DNA of 64,000 nt from Methanosphaera sp. BMS (GTDB lineage Archaea; Methanobacteriota; Methanobacteria; Methanobacteriales; Methanobacteriaceae), in assembly GCF_003268005.1 (NCBI RefSeq), contig NZ_CP014213.1, positions 1,798,001 to 1,862,000 of the forward strand. Direction: 5' to 3'. The notes below the pieces were generated by a model. That model was not told the DNA's origin, ran no database searches, and saw nothing but the letters and a program-made list of their open reading frames with translations. Positions 1 to 8,747 of this stretch are shown piece by piece (the stretch's first letter is position 1; every line of letters starts with the position of its first letter). The translations under genes and the position numbers were made by a program.

Positions 1-431
1 GGTTTTCCATAATTAAGGTTTAATTTTTCTCTTGTTATGACCCAAACTTGTTTATCACTGTATTCTATATCAAATTCATCTTTAATTAATTTTTTTACTC
101 TTTTTAAGTCATAATTTTCTTCATTTCCTGTAATTTTATCATATAAAAATTGTTTTTGTTCATTAGACAATAATGATTTTCTTCCACAATTAGAATATTT
201 TGAAGTTAATCCATCAAAACCTGATTCATTATAGTCTTTTATCCATCTTTCACCGGTTTTACGAGATATATTTAAATTATCAGAAGCTTTAGATATGGTT
301 TCGCCTTTGTAAACCATTCTAATTAATAATAAATGTCTGTATATTTCATAGGAGTCTCTATACTCTTTTAATAAGTCATTCATTTCATTTAATGATAAAT
401 GATTTTTGACTTTTTTATTTTCAGTTTTCAT
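1..431 (-). CDS. IS630-type transposase, N-terminal part (cut by window edge)
   Basis: An uninterrupted reading frame on the minus strand starts with ATG at 431 and runs off the left edge of the window (about 143 residues seen). It reads as the DNA-binding half of an IS630-type transposase: a helix-turn-helix around 'GETISKASDNLNISRKTGERW', then the typical 'GFDGLTSKYSNCGRKSLLS' linker and a second winged-helix segment ending near 'KLNLNYGKP'. The catalytic DDE half would lie outside the window. I see no frameshift in the visible part, so the gene may be intact. Family membership is from motif resemblance; the exact IS name is unknown. It marks the left end of the window as a mobile-element border. 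Confidence 0.75.
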   Translation of the reverse strand, partial: MKTENKKVKNHLSLNEMNDLLKEYRDSYEIYRHLLLIRMVYKGETISKASDNLNISRKTGERWIKDYNESGFDGLTSKYSNCGRKSLLSNEQKQFLYDKITGNEENYDLKRVKKLIKDEFDIEYSDKQVWVITREKLNLNYGK

Positions 432-471
432 AGAAATATATATGTTCATAAAATGGTATATACTTTTGGTA

Positions 472-555
472 AAAAACTATATAATAAAGAAAATACAATA
501 AAACTCATATTATGAGTTTATTATTAGGGAGTTTTATTTTCTTTTTATAGTTTTT
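472..555. repeat. Long imperfect inverted repeat with inner palindrome
   Basis: Arms at about 472-506 and 529-555 are imperfect reverse complements (AAAAACTAT..AAGAAAAT..AAAACTC against GAGTTTTATTTTCTT..ATAGTTTTT). Inside sits a perfect 9-base-arm palindrome, AAACTCATA-T-TATGAGTTT (501-519). It lies just upstream of the transposase start, so it may be the terminal inverted repeat end of the element or a fold-back in its leader. The function is inference. Confidence 0.45.
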
Positions 556-710
556 ACAAGTTATATTATGTTTTTAATAAGGAGTGGTGAGTTTATATTA
601 GACAATTGTAGAATTTCTTTTTTATAATAGGTGATTTAATAATTTAACTATCTTATTGTAGGAGTAATAGTTTTTTAGATTTTCTTTTTTGTCTATGATT
701 TAACTCAAAT

Positions 711-748
711 AACTGATATAGATTTAGGTATTCCTAAACTTATCAGTT
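711..748 (-). terminator. Hairpin downstream of exonuclease gene
   Basis: AACTGATA and TATCAGTT form an 8-base outer stem; TTTAGG and CCTAAA form a 6-base inner stem around TATT, separated by a small internal loop. It lies about 60 bases past the stop codon of the exonuclease/BRCT gene. It may be a terminator or a remnant of mobile DNA; the lack of a following T-run keeps confidence low. Confidence 0.3.
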
Positions 749-809
749 AATAATATGTTGTACTCTATAGTATATAAAGGTTTTGGTATACCTAAAAATT
801 TGAAAAGAA

Positions 810-2153
810 TTATAAAGTGTCTAATTTATCAAATAATAACTCTTCACCAATAATTATTAAATTAGAATTTTTTTCAATTAGTTTTTTAGCTTCAAATATT
901 TTTTCACCCATTTTCCCTTTTTCCCAGGAAGGATTTCCGATATTTCCTACAAATAAATAATTCACATCATATGATAATGAATTTTTTCTAACCAGACCGT
1001 AGCCATCCAACACATATTCGATATCGTCCTTTGTTCCATGCTCAAACTCCCCCGTTAAGCAATAGGTTTTATTTTCAAAGTCAAAATCCCCATCTCTATT
1101 TGAATTGATAATTAGAAAATTGTCAAATAACTCAAATAATTCGTTTTGAGGATTATAGTCAACGGCATCCCCATCCAATGATGATTTGATTATTTGCAGA
1201 ATATTATCATAAATGTAATTTCCTTTTAGAATATTGCTTTCAAGCAACCAGTCATACAATATGTTTAAAGTATATTCATCCACATAATTATCAGACATGA
1301 TGACTTCAACCATACCACGTAAAATCTGTAGATGTAACGTTTTTGCAGAATAGATGGTTGAAGTAAGTACAGGTGGGGTTCTGGTAAGTAAAAACTTGAT
1401 ATCCATAGGAGTGATACTTTTTTTATGGAATATATCCTCAAACATCTTATTTAAATTATTAAAGACTGTCGTGTCATCATAACTTTTATTTTCCTCATGC
1501 CACTTTTTTAGTAATTCAATCTGAGATGGACTGATACTTTTATAATATCTTAAAAGATAGAGCATACCATATAACTCATTTAGATTTGTTGCCAAGTATT
1601 CGTCATAAGTTTTTTCAAATTTTAATCTATAATGATAATGTCGACAGTCATTTGAATCTATTTCATTTTCCTTATTGATATATTCCAATATTTCATAAGA
1701 AGCCTTGGCATCTTCAATAGCTATGTGGGGATTATAATCGAATTTGATGTGTTTGGAAACATTTGTCAGCTTATATGAATTTAAGTTAAAATGTTTTCTT
1801 GATAAAAATAAGGTACAGCAATAGTCAAATTCTGGAATTTCCATATCATAATGATTCAATACCCTTGAAACGGTACGCAGATCAAATTGTACATTATGCC
1901 CTACAACCATATTGGACGTTAGATAATCGCTGATTTTTGGCCAATATTCTTCAAATGTAGGGGCATTTTCCACATCTTCTGGAGTGATACCCGTTAGATT
2001 AATATTAAACTGTTCAAAATAGCTCTCCGGATTTATAAGTTGAGAAATACTTTTTACGACTTTGTTGTTTTTAACTATCAATAATGCAACAGAACTTATG
2101 GAATTGTTTGTCCTGTTGGGAGTTTCTAAATCAAATACCACGTAATTTTTCAT
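810..2153 (-). CDS. DnaQ-type 3'-5' exonuclease with C-terminal BRCT domain
   Basis: The N-terminal 165 residues form a DEDDh exonuclease domain like the proofreading subunit of DNA polymerase III: 'VFDLET' (first D and E), 'VGHNVQFDL' (second D) and 'HIAIEDA' (general-base His and last Asp). Residues from about 355 to the end look like a BRCT domain ('FENKTYCLTGEF...LFVGN..SWEKGKMGEKIFEAKKLIEKN'), as found in some DnaQ proteins and NAD-dependent DNA ligases. The central part, about 170-350, I do not recognise. A TTG lies one codon upstream, but ATG at 2153 has the better spacing from the ribosome site GAGGT. A role in DNA repair or exonucleolytic processing is inferred from the family; partners are unknown. 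Confidence 0.8.
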   Translation of the reverse strand: MKNYVVFDLETPNRTNNSISSVALLIVKNNKVVKSISQLINPESYFEQFNINLTGITPEDVENAPTFEEYWPKISDYLTSNMVVGHNVQFDLRTVSRVLNHYDMEIPEFDYCCTLFLSRKHFNLNSYKLTNVSKHIKFDYNPHIAIEDAKASYEILEYINKENEIDSNDCRHYHYRLKFEKTYDEYLATNLNELYGMLYLLRYYKSISPSQIELLKKWHEENKSYDDTTVFNNLNKMFEDIFHKKSITPMDIKFLLTRTPPVLTSTIYSAKTLHLQILRGMVEVIMSDNYVDEYTLNILYDWLLESNILKGNYIYDNILQIIKSSLDGDAVDYNPQNELFELFDNFLIINSNRDGDFDFENKTYCLTGEFEHGTKDDIEYVLDGYGLVRKNSLSYDVNYLFVGNIGNPSWEKGKMGEKIFEAKKLIEKNSNLIIIGEELLFDKLDTL

Positions 2154-2238
2154 CAAGAGACCTCGTTAGATATTTAATAATCGTTTTAAAAATTAGTGTT
2201 AAAAAGGAGGGAGTTTAAATAAAAAAATTAAAAACCGA

Positions 2239-2541
2239 TTATATGTCCAAGTTATGTAAAGATGATTTAGACATATTCTTTGACAATTGATATAACTCTT
2301 CTGCTTCTTCTTCTTTAGAATAGTAAATTTTGTCGTTTTGTGGATTATAGTATGGGTATTTTTCACGTACATATACTGTTATACCCTTATATGTTTCTTC
2401 AATATAATCTCCGGCTTCATCGGCCTGATAAACCTTATGTGTTTTACCTGAATTTTCATCAGAAGCCATGTTATGAACTGAAGAAGTGTTATTTAATGTA
2501 TTATTGAAGTTTTGAATAATATCATTAAGTATTGTTTTCAT
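2239..2541 (-). CDS. Hypothetical small acidic protein (100 aa)
   Basis: I do not recognise this protein. It has 100 residues, starts with ATG at 2541 after a GGAGAG ribosome site, and is hydrophilic with no membrane segment. The middle is rich in Tyr and Glu ('YIEETYKGITVYVREKYPYYNPQNDKIYYSKEEEAEELYQL'), and the first 40 residues are Asn/Ser-rich. The good ribosome site, the ATG and a plausible composition support a real gene. It lies alone between the exonuclease gene and a small membrane protein on the same strand. Confidence 0.6.
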   Translation of the reverse strand: MKTILNDIIQNFNNTLNNTSSVHNMASDENSGKTHKVYQADEAGDYIEETYKGITVYVREKYPYYNPQNDKIYYSKEEEAEELYQLSKNMSKSSLHNLDI

Positions 2542-2672
2542 TTGTATTACTCTCCGAATATGTTTTGTAATTTTTGAGCAGATACTTAAAGTGAGTATAC
2601 TTAATTATTTGTCATGAATAATATATAAATAATTGTATTGTTAATAAAAATAATAAAAAAATTAATATGGAT

Positions 2673-3095
2673 TCAATCTTCTAAAAACCGGACAATCGGC
2701 AGAGAAGAATCGCTTTGCTTATCATTAGATGAATCAGATTTATTGAGCTCATCCTCATATAAGTACTGTGCAATATATTCACTGTTACTGAAATTATAAT
2801 TAAAACTATCACGATTATGAACATCCTCCATCATACCTACCTCAAAAACTATTCTATATTTTTCGGCAGTCCTGAAATATGAATACACAAGATATAATAT
2901 ATTTACCAATCCAAATGACCACCAAATAGTAAATATGAACAATAAGAGATGATTTTTGAAAGAGCCATAATCATTTTTTTTAAGATAGACCGATTTTTCA
3001 TCATAAGAGACTAAAGCAAATCCCTTAGCCAAATAATCATGAATAATATCATTATAATCTGTAAAATTATCCACGATAACACTAATATATTCCAT
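2673..3095 (-). CDS. Small membrane protein of unknown function
   Basis: A protein of 140 residues if the ATG at 3095 ('MEYISVIVDNF') is used; the longer frame begins with TTG at 3134 and adds 13 residues without a ribosome site. Residues about 20-48 resemble the N-terminal part of small archaeal proteins that deliver '..GF..VSYDEKSVYLKK..' before a membrane hairpin. A hydrophobic stretch follows ('HLLLFIFTIWWSFGLVNILYLVYSYF'), which could form one long or two short membrane helices. The C-terminal tail is acidic, Ser/Asn-rich and probably cytoplasmic. Function unknown. Confidence 0.6.
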   Translation of the reverse strand: MEYISVIVDNFTDYNDIIHDYLAKGFALVSYDEKSVYLKKNDYGSFKNHLLLFIFTIWWSFGLVNILYLVYSYFRTAEKYRIVFEVGMMEDVHNRDSFNYNFSNSEYIAQYLYEDELNKSDSSNDKQSDSSLPIVRFLED

Positions 3096-3220
3096 AATAA
3101 CACATAACTTAATTATTAAAAGCAGATATATCAATCATACTATAAATATTTTTCACAAAAAAATTAAATGGTTAAATATTAAATTAAACAAATCATAATA
3201 TAGGTAAATGAGGAATTAAT

Positions 3221-3544
3221 ATGATAGAAACTTACGATTATATACTTAGCGATATTAATAACGACAACAACAGTATCCAATGTAAAATAGAATATGATAC
3301 TGAAAATACCTATAACAAAACATTTTACTTTTATGACGGAAAAAACTGGCAAAAAGACTTTATAGACTTAAACAAATTATCTCCAGAAAACAAAGAAGAC
3401 AAAAACGAATTCGATGACTTCGTAACAAAAGTACATGACTTTATGGTTCATGGTAATCTATGGGAACAATTAGAAGCAATGGATGATGGAGAAACTATCA
3501 CGAAAAAACAATATGAATTAGAAATTACCGCAAACAAAATATAA
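3221..3544 (+). CDS. Hypothetical protein, first of a tandem pair
   Basis: A soluble acidic protein of 107 residues with ATG at 3221 after TGAGGAAT. I do not recognise a family. It shares layout with the next gene: a beta-rich N-terminal half, a '(Y/W)DG.(N/E)W' motif (here 'YDGKNWQKDF') and a later '(F/Y)DDFV' motif (here 'FDDFVTKVHDF') at similar spacing. The two genes are 18 bases apart on the same strand and probably form one transcript. This suggests an old tandem duplication. Confidence 0.65.
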   Translation: MIETYDYILSDINNDNNSIQCKIEYDTENTYNKTFYFYDGKNWQKDFIDLNKLSPENKEDKNEFDDFVTKVHDFMVHGNLWEQLEAMDDGETITKKQYELEITANKI

Positions 3545-3562
3545 GGGAGAATACTGTTAAAT

Positions 3563-3889
3563 ATGAAAACAATCATAGATGCAATTATTTTAGATGGAAA
3601 ATATGAAACTGATGATTATAAGCTTAACGTAAAACTAGTCATTGACAAACTCAATCAATTGAAAATGTATGTATGGGATGGCTTGGAATGGAGTGACAAA
3701 AAGGGCCTTAATCGAGTTTATACTGATGAGACAAGCCAAATACAATATGATGACTTCGTTGATCGTTTAGTTGAGATTGAAAAAAACAGATTGTTATATG
3801 AAATTGCAAAAAGTATAGATGTGGATCAAAGTTATTATTTTGAAAAAGAAAGATTATATTTGTACATTGAAAATAAGACTACTGAATAA
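3563..3889 (+). CDS. Hypothetical protein, second of a tandem pair
   Basis: A soluble protein of 108 residues with ATG at 3563 after AAGGGAG. It carries 'WDGLEWSDKKGL' and 'YDDFVDRLVEIEKNRLLYEIAKSI' at positions matching the 'YDGKNW' and 'FDDFV' motifs of the preceding gene, so the two are probably distant paralogues. No catalytic motif or membrane segment is visible. It converges with aspS, with about 70 bases between the stop codons. Function unknown. Confidence 0.65.
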   Translation: MKTIIDAIILDGKYETDDYKLNVKLVIDKLNQLKMYVWDGLEWSDKKGLNRVYTDETSQIQYDDFVDRLVEIEKNRLLYEIAKSIDVDQSYYFEKERLYLYIENKTTE

Positions 3890-3962
3890 ATAACCCCCAT
3901 TTTCTTTTTAAAATCTTTAAGAATACTTATTTAAAAAAATAGTAAAAAAGAGTTAACTCTAT

Positions 3963-5282
3963 CTAAGGAGTTAATCGTCTTCTGTCTCTAGGGAATAAAA
4001 CCGTTTCCCTGATATTTTTAGCACCAGTGATGACCATTGTAAGTCTATCTACTCCTACTCCCCAACCGGAGTGTGGTGGCATACCATACTGGAATGCCTG
4101 TAGATATTTTGTAAATGAATCCGGATTTAAATCCTTTTTCTCAAATTGTTCTAACAGTAAATCATAACTGTGTATACGTTGTGATCCACTGGATAATTCC
4201 AAGTCACGATACATTAAATCGAATGCCGTACTTTTTTCTGGATTGTCACATAATGGCATTACATAGAACGGCTTGATTGCGGTAGGCCATTCGGTAATGA
4301 AGTAGTAACTACCCATGGTATCTCCCAATACTTTTTCAGCAGCTCTGTTTAAGTCTTCACCATATTCCATTTCAACATCATGACTGTTTACTATATCAAC
4401 TACTTCATCATATGTTACTTTAGGGAATGCTTCTTTTGGAATGTCAAGTTCATGATTTAAGTCTTCCAATTCACTTTGGCAATTGGCCTGTACATTAGCC
4501 AAGATGTTTTGAATCAAATCCTCGAGTAAATCCATCATGTCGTCATGACTTCTGAAGGACATTTCAGCATCCATGGATAATGCTTCATTTAAGTGTCTTA
4601 GTGTATCATGTTCTTCTGCCCTGAATATTTGACCTATTTCAAATACGCTGTCAAGACCTGTTGCCATCATCATTTGTTTGTATAGTTGAGGGCTTTGTCC
4701 CAGGAATGCTTCTTTTTCAAAGTAGGTTATTGGGAATAATTCTGTTCCACCTTCGGTAGCTGATGCTACTAATTTAGGGGTGTTTATTTCTGTGAAATCA
4801 TGGTCGTAGAAGTAATTACGTGCTGTGTGTAATATTTCATTTTTGATTTTGAAAATTGCACTTACATCATGTTTTCTTATATCCATGAAACGAGCATCCA
4901 GTCTTGTATCCATTTCCGCATCCACTTTTTCTGTAGGATCTAACGGTAATGGTAACTTGGATACGTTTATAACATCAATGTTTGATGGTATGATTTCAAC
5001 ACCGTTTGGTGCTTTTGCTGATTCCTGTACTGTACCTGTTAGTGTGATTATGGTTTCTTTTCTAGCTGCACGTACGTCAGCCATCATTTCTTCGGATAAT
5101 TTTTTACTTGGTGCTGTTAGTTGGGTAATTCCGTTTTTGTCTCTTATTAATACAAATACTATTCCACCAAGGTCACGAATTTCATGTACCCATCCGGTTA
5201 TTTTAACTGTTTGACCTGCTAATTCGGGACCAATTTCATTGGAATAATGTGTTCTTTTTGATTTTTCAAATATGTCTGTCAA
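3963..5282 (-). CDS. aspS: Aspartyl-tRNA synthetase (probably non-discriminating)
   Basis: A class II aminoacyl-tRNA synthetase of 439 residues, the usual archaeal AspRS length. An N-terminal OB-fold anticodon-binding domain (about 1-105) is followed by the catalytic core with 'GQSPQLYKQ', '[14 protein letters not shown]' (motif 2) and 'GVGVDRLTM' (motif 3). His33 in 'GWVHEIRD' and Pro92 in 'AKAPNGV' correspond, by my alignment, to the two anticodon-domain positions reported to relax tRNA choice in Methanothermobacter AspRS (Trp and Lys in discriminating enzymes). It therefore probably charges both tRNA-Asp and tRNA-Asn, the latter for repair by GatCAB. The start is TTG at 5282, fixed by AGGTGA five bases upstream; no ATG is close. 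Confidence 0.95.
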   Translation of the reverse strand: MTDIFEKSKRTHYSNEIGPELAGQTVKITGWVHEIRDLGGIVFVLIRDKNGITQLTAPSKKLSEEMMADVRAARKETIITLTGTVQESAKAPNGVEIIPSNIDVINVSKLPLPLDPTEKVDAEMDTRLDARFMDIRKHDVSAIFKIKNEILHTARNYFYDHDFTEINTPKLVASATEGGTELFPITYFEKEAFLGQSPQLYKQMMMATGLDSVFEIGQIFRAEEHDTLRHLNEALSMDAEMSFRSHDDMMDLLEDLIQNILANVQANCQSELEDLNHELDIPKEAFPKVTYDEVVDIVNSHDVEMEYGEDLNRAAEKVLGDTMGSYYFITEWPTAIKPFYVMPLCDNPEKSTAFDLMYRDLELSSGSQRIHSYDLLLEQFEKKDLNPDSFTKYLQAFQYGMPPHSGWGVGVDRLTMVITGAKNIRETVLFPRDRRRLTP

Positions 5283-5430
5283 GTTTTCACCTATGTTATT
5301 TTTAAATTGAATGATTAAAATAAATTAATAATATATTAATATATATTTATGTTTCTTCTAATTGTTATATTTAATTAAAAAACAATTAAAAAATAAAAAA
5401 AGAATAAGATGGTTAATTCAAGTATACTGA

Positions 5431-6711
5431 TTATATATCCTCTAATCTTTTTTTAACTGAAAATGCATGGGCACATAAACCCTCAGCTTCTGCTAAGTTA
5501 ATAACCATGTCTTTTATATTCATTAAACCTTCTTTGTTTAATTCCTGTATTGTTGGCTTTTTAATAAATGATTCTGTTGATAGGCCGGAGTACATTCTTG
5601 CACCGCCACTTGTTGGTAAAACATGGTTTGTTCCGGATCCATAATCTCCGCCAGCTACTGGGGTAAGATTGCCCAAGAATATTGAACCTGCATTATTTAT
5701 TGATTCAAGTGTTTTATAATAATCTTTAGTTACAATCACCAGGTGTTCCGGTGCATATGCATTGGTAAATTCAATAGCCTCATCAATATTATCTGCTACA
5801 AGTATATGACAATACTTACTTAATGACTCTTCAATAATCTCTTTTCTTTCCTGCATTTTGAGGTAATTTAAAACGTGGTCGACACATTCCTGTGCAATTT
5901 TTTTGGATGTTGACACAAGAATAGTAGCGGCATTCGGATCATGTTCTGCCTGTGATAAAATTTCAGTAGCTATGTATTTGGGATTAGCACTTTCATCGAT
6001 TAATGCCAACATTTCTGAAGGACCTGCCGGAAACTCAATATCCACATCACCATATACCAGCTTTTTAGCGGTAGCCACGAATATATTTCCCGGACCCACA
6101 ATTTTATCAACGGATGGTATTGATTCTGTTGAATATGCCATGGCAGCTATAGCCTGTGCTCCACCGACCTTATAAATATCGGTCGCACCTGCAATGTATG
6201 CTGCAGCCAATATTTCATCACGGATATTGCCTTCCTTATCCGGAGGAGTACAGCAGATAATCTTTTTAACACCCGCAATCTTAGCAGGTATAACTGTCAT
6301 CAAAATAGATGATGGATATGCTGCACGACCACCCGGGATATAACAGCCGACCTTTTCCAGCGGACGTATAATTTGACCTGCCTTAACTCCATCTTTAACT
6401 GTCATTGTCCAATCGGATGGAATTTGAGCCTTGTGAAATGCGGCAATGTTTTCTGAAGCGTCAATTAAGGCCTGTTTTAATTTGGAATCAATATTGTTAA
6501 TACTGTTTTCTATTTCTTCCTGTGAAACTTTAAACTCCTTAATGTCTGCCTTATCAAATTTCAAGGTGTAATCATGTAATGCCTTATCTTTATTTGTTCT
6601 TACATTATTTATGATATCCTGAACAGGTACCAATACATCACTTGAATTCATCTCTATTCTTTTAGTGTATTTTGAAAATTCTTCTTTCTTTAAAGTTTTT
6701 ACTTCGAGCAA
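5431..6711 (-). CDS. hisD: Histidinol dehydrogenase
   Basis: This enzyme catalyses the last two steps of histidine synthesis, NAD-dependent oxidation of L-histidinol to histidine, with zinc. The length of 426 residues is typical. Visible family signatures are '[16 protein letters not shown]', '[13 protein letters not shown]', 'SQAEHDPNA' (Gln and His zinc ligands), 'APEHLVIV' (catalytic Glu-His pair) and '[15 protein letters not shown]'. The start appears to be TTG at 6711, preceded by GAGGGAT; the first internal ATG, about 20 residues in, has no ribosome site and would remove conserved sequence. It stands alone, not in a his operon, as is common in archaea. Confidence 0.95.
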   Translation of the reverse strand: MLEVKTLKKEEFSKYTKRIEMNSSDVLVPVQDIINNVRTNKDKALHDYTLKFDKADIKEFKVSQEEIENSINNIDSKLKQALIDASENIAAFHKAQIPSDWTMTVKDGVKAGQIIRPLEKVGCYIPGGRAAYPSSILMTVIPAKIAGVKKIICCTPPDKEGNIRDEILAAAYIAGATDIYKVGGAQAIAAMAYSTESIPSVDKIVGPGNIFVATAKKLVYGDVDIEFPAGPSEMLALIDESANPKYIATEILSQAEHDPNAATILVSTSKKIAQECVDHVLNYLKMQERKEIIEESLSKYCHILVADNIDEAIEFTNAYAPEHLVIVTKDYYKTLESINNAGSIFLGNLTPVAGGDYGSGTNHVLPTSGGARMYSGLSTESFIKKPTIQELNKEGLMNIKDMVINLAEAEGLCAHAFSVKKRLEDI

Positions 6712-6865
6712 ACTAATCCCTCAGATATAATAATATATTATAATTAGATATTTATTGTTTTTCAATAATAAATTTTGCTTTAATTAACGAGATAATTCTA
6801 AAAAATATGTTAAAAATAGATAATCAAAGAAGATTAAAATAAATAAGATAAATGAATTATCTTAT

Positions 6866-8473
6866 TTATAGGTAAGGATTTGGAGTTCCAGGCATATCTC
6901 CACCGACAGGAGTTTCTGGTTTGGATGCTAGAACTTCATCAATACGGAGTATTTCAAGTGCGATTTCTGTAGCAGAATCCACTATTAATGCTTTGTTAGC
7001 TTCTGAATCAAGGATATTTTCCTCTTTCATATCAGAAACTTCTCCTGTGAGTACATTAATACCCATATTTGTTGATTTTTCCTGTGCTGCTAATAAATCA
7101 GTTAATACATCAATTGTATCCAATCCTGCATTTTTAGCTAATGCTATTGGTAATTCCTCTAATGCATCAGCATATGCCAGGATAGCTAACTGTCTTTTAT
7201 CTGTGAATTTGTTAGCATATGATCTTAAAGCTTTTGAAGCTGCAACATCAGATGCTCCACCACCAGGAAGTGCTTTGGAATTTTTTCTAGTAGCGATAAC
7301 TGCACCGATTGCATCATTTACTGCTTGTTCTAATTCATCAGTAATGTGTTTAGTACTTCCTCTGACGATTATGTTTAATACTCCAGGATTTTTACATTCT
7401 TCTACGAAGATGTATTCCCTGTCTTCATAAACTTCACGTTCATATACGTGACCAGCTTCACCTAAGTCATCACTGGTTAATTCACGTATATTGTTTACTA
7501 TATTTGCACCGGTTGCTTTAGCTAATCTTTCTAAATCCCCAGCTTTAACTCTTTTTGCAGCCATTATTCCGGCTTTTGTTAGATAGTGTTGACCTAGGTC
7601 GCTGATTTTTTTATTGTTGAATAAAACATTAGCTCCAGCATCAACAAGAGTTTGAACTTCTTCTTCTAACATTTGAGCTTCTTTATCAAGATAGTATTGA
7701 TATTCACCAGGAGTAGTTAATTTGATTTTTGCTTCATTCTGTAATTCTCTTGCATCTATAGGATATTGTAATAATGCTATTTTAGCATTTTTGATATCGC
7801 GAGGCATTTCAGATTCTAAAACATTTTTATCTACTGTTACTCCTTGTGTAATTTCAGTATCTTCTGTAGCTTCACCGTGGATTTTTCTGATTTTTATCAT
7901 ATCCATGTCAATTTCGCCTTCTTCTTCGATGTCTAGTAATGCATCTACGATTTTGGTTGCCATTGAACGGATATTACCAAATGATCCTTTTCCGGACATT
8001 GATGTTTCTGCAACATCAATTAATTCTTCCCTATCAGCGGTTATTGCAATTTCATCCAATACTTCAAGTGTTTTCTTTTTAGCTTCTTCAAAACCTCTTG
8101 CTATTAGAATAGGTGCAACACCCTGATCAAATAATTTTTCAGCTTGTTTTAATAATTCTCCAACCAATACTACTGCTGTTGTTGTACCGTCTACATTTTC
8201 TTCTTCCTGAACTTTTGCTAAATCTACTATCATTTTAGCTCCTGGGTGATCAGGTTCGGTTTCTTTTAAGACGGTGTAACCATCATTGGTTATTTTAACA
8301 TCACCAATAGTGTTTATCAACATTTTGTCCATTCCACGTGGACCTAATGTTGTTTTTAATATGTTGGATAATATTTTTGCTGCCATTATATTGTTTCTTG
8401 TTGCCTGTGAACCAACGGTTCTTGTTGATCCGTCACCAAGAATTATTAATGGTTGTTGGTTATTCTGTACCAT
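6866..8473 (-). CDS. Thermosome (group II chaperonin) subunit, divergent paralogue
   Basis: A 535-residue group II chaperonin subunit that would form double-ring cages for ATP-driven protein folding. Conserved parts include 'TTLGPRGMDKML', 'TNDGYTVLKE' and 'DGTTTAVVLVGELL'. The nucleotide-site motif normally reading GDGTT is VDGTT (Val94, Asp95), so the glycine is lost while the aspartate remains. The stretch usually GGGAPE is 'GGGASD', and the C-terminus ends in 'GGDMPGTPNPYL' without the long Gly/Met tail. It is clearly less conserved than the second subunit at 26547-28163. ATG at 8473 follows GGAGGAT. It shares a promoter element with the other subunit. It may be a specialised ring partner. 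Confidence 0.93.
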   Translation of the reverse strand: MVQNNQQPLIILGDGSTRTVGSQATRNNIMAAKILSNILKTTLGPRGMDKMLINTIGDVKITNDGYTVLKETEPDHPGAKMIVDLAKVQEEENVDGTTTAVVLVGELLKQAEKLFDQGVAPILIARGFEEAKKKTLEVLDEIAITADREELIDVAETSMSGKGSFGNIRSMATKIVDALLDIEEEGEIDMDMIKIRKIHGEATEDTEITQGVTVDKNVLESEMPRDIKNAKIALLQYPIDARELQNEAKIKLTTPGEYQYYLDKEAQMLEEEVQTLVDAGANVLFNNKKISDLGQHYLTKAGIMAAKRVKAGDLERLAKATGANIVNNIRELTSDDLGEAGHVYEREVYEDREYIFVEECKNPGVLNIIVRGSTKHITDELEQAVNDAIGAVIATRKNSKALPGGGASDVAASKALRSYANKFTDKRQLAILAYADALEELPIALAKNAGLDTIDVLTDLLAAQEKSTNMGINVLTGEVSDMKEENILDSEANKALIVDSATEIALEILRIDEVLASKPETPVGGDMPGTPNPYL

Positions 8474-8700
8474 ATTAATTATCCTCCAATTTTTAGATTA
8501 TTTTTTAATTTTCTTGTTTAGACTGATTTGATTTAATATTAAAGAATAATAATCTAAAACCGTGTTTCATAGACTGATATAAATTGATAATTAATAAAAG
8601 TTTAATAAATATAATAATTTTTTTAAAATTATTTTTTCCAACTATATTATAATATATCAATAGTATATTATATACTTATGCTTTGAAGGGGTGCAAGAAG

Positions 8701-8721
8701 TTATATAAATACTTTGTGGTT
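8701..8721 (-). promoter_or_regulatory. Promoter element shared by both thermosome genes (copy 1)
   Basis: On the minus strand this reads AACCAC followed by AAAGTATTTATATAA: a purine-rich BRE-like part and a TATA box. The same 21 bases occur at 28300-28320 upstream of the other thermosome gene, in the same orientation. Here the box lies about 230 bases before the start codon, implying a leader of roughly 200 bases if it sets the main transcript start. A shared heat-shock or chaperonin control element is inference. Confidence 0.6.
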
Positions 8722-8747
8722 TAATATAAAAAAAATAAAAAAAAGGT

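Larger units (their letters stand above)
432..809. other. Intergenic region between transposase and exonuclease genes
   Basis: No gene is seen in this 378-base A+T-rich stretch. It holds the inverted repeat at 472-555 and a second fold-back at 711-748 (outer arms AACTGATA/TATCAGTT, inner arms TTTAGG/CCTAAA). The fold-back lies downstream of the exonuclease stop codon, so it could act as a transcript end, although no clear T-run follows it on the minus strand. The right border of the insertion sequence must fall somewhere here, but I could not find a target-site duplication. Confidence 0.5.
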
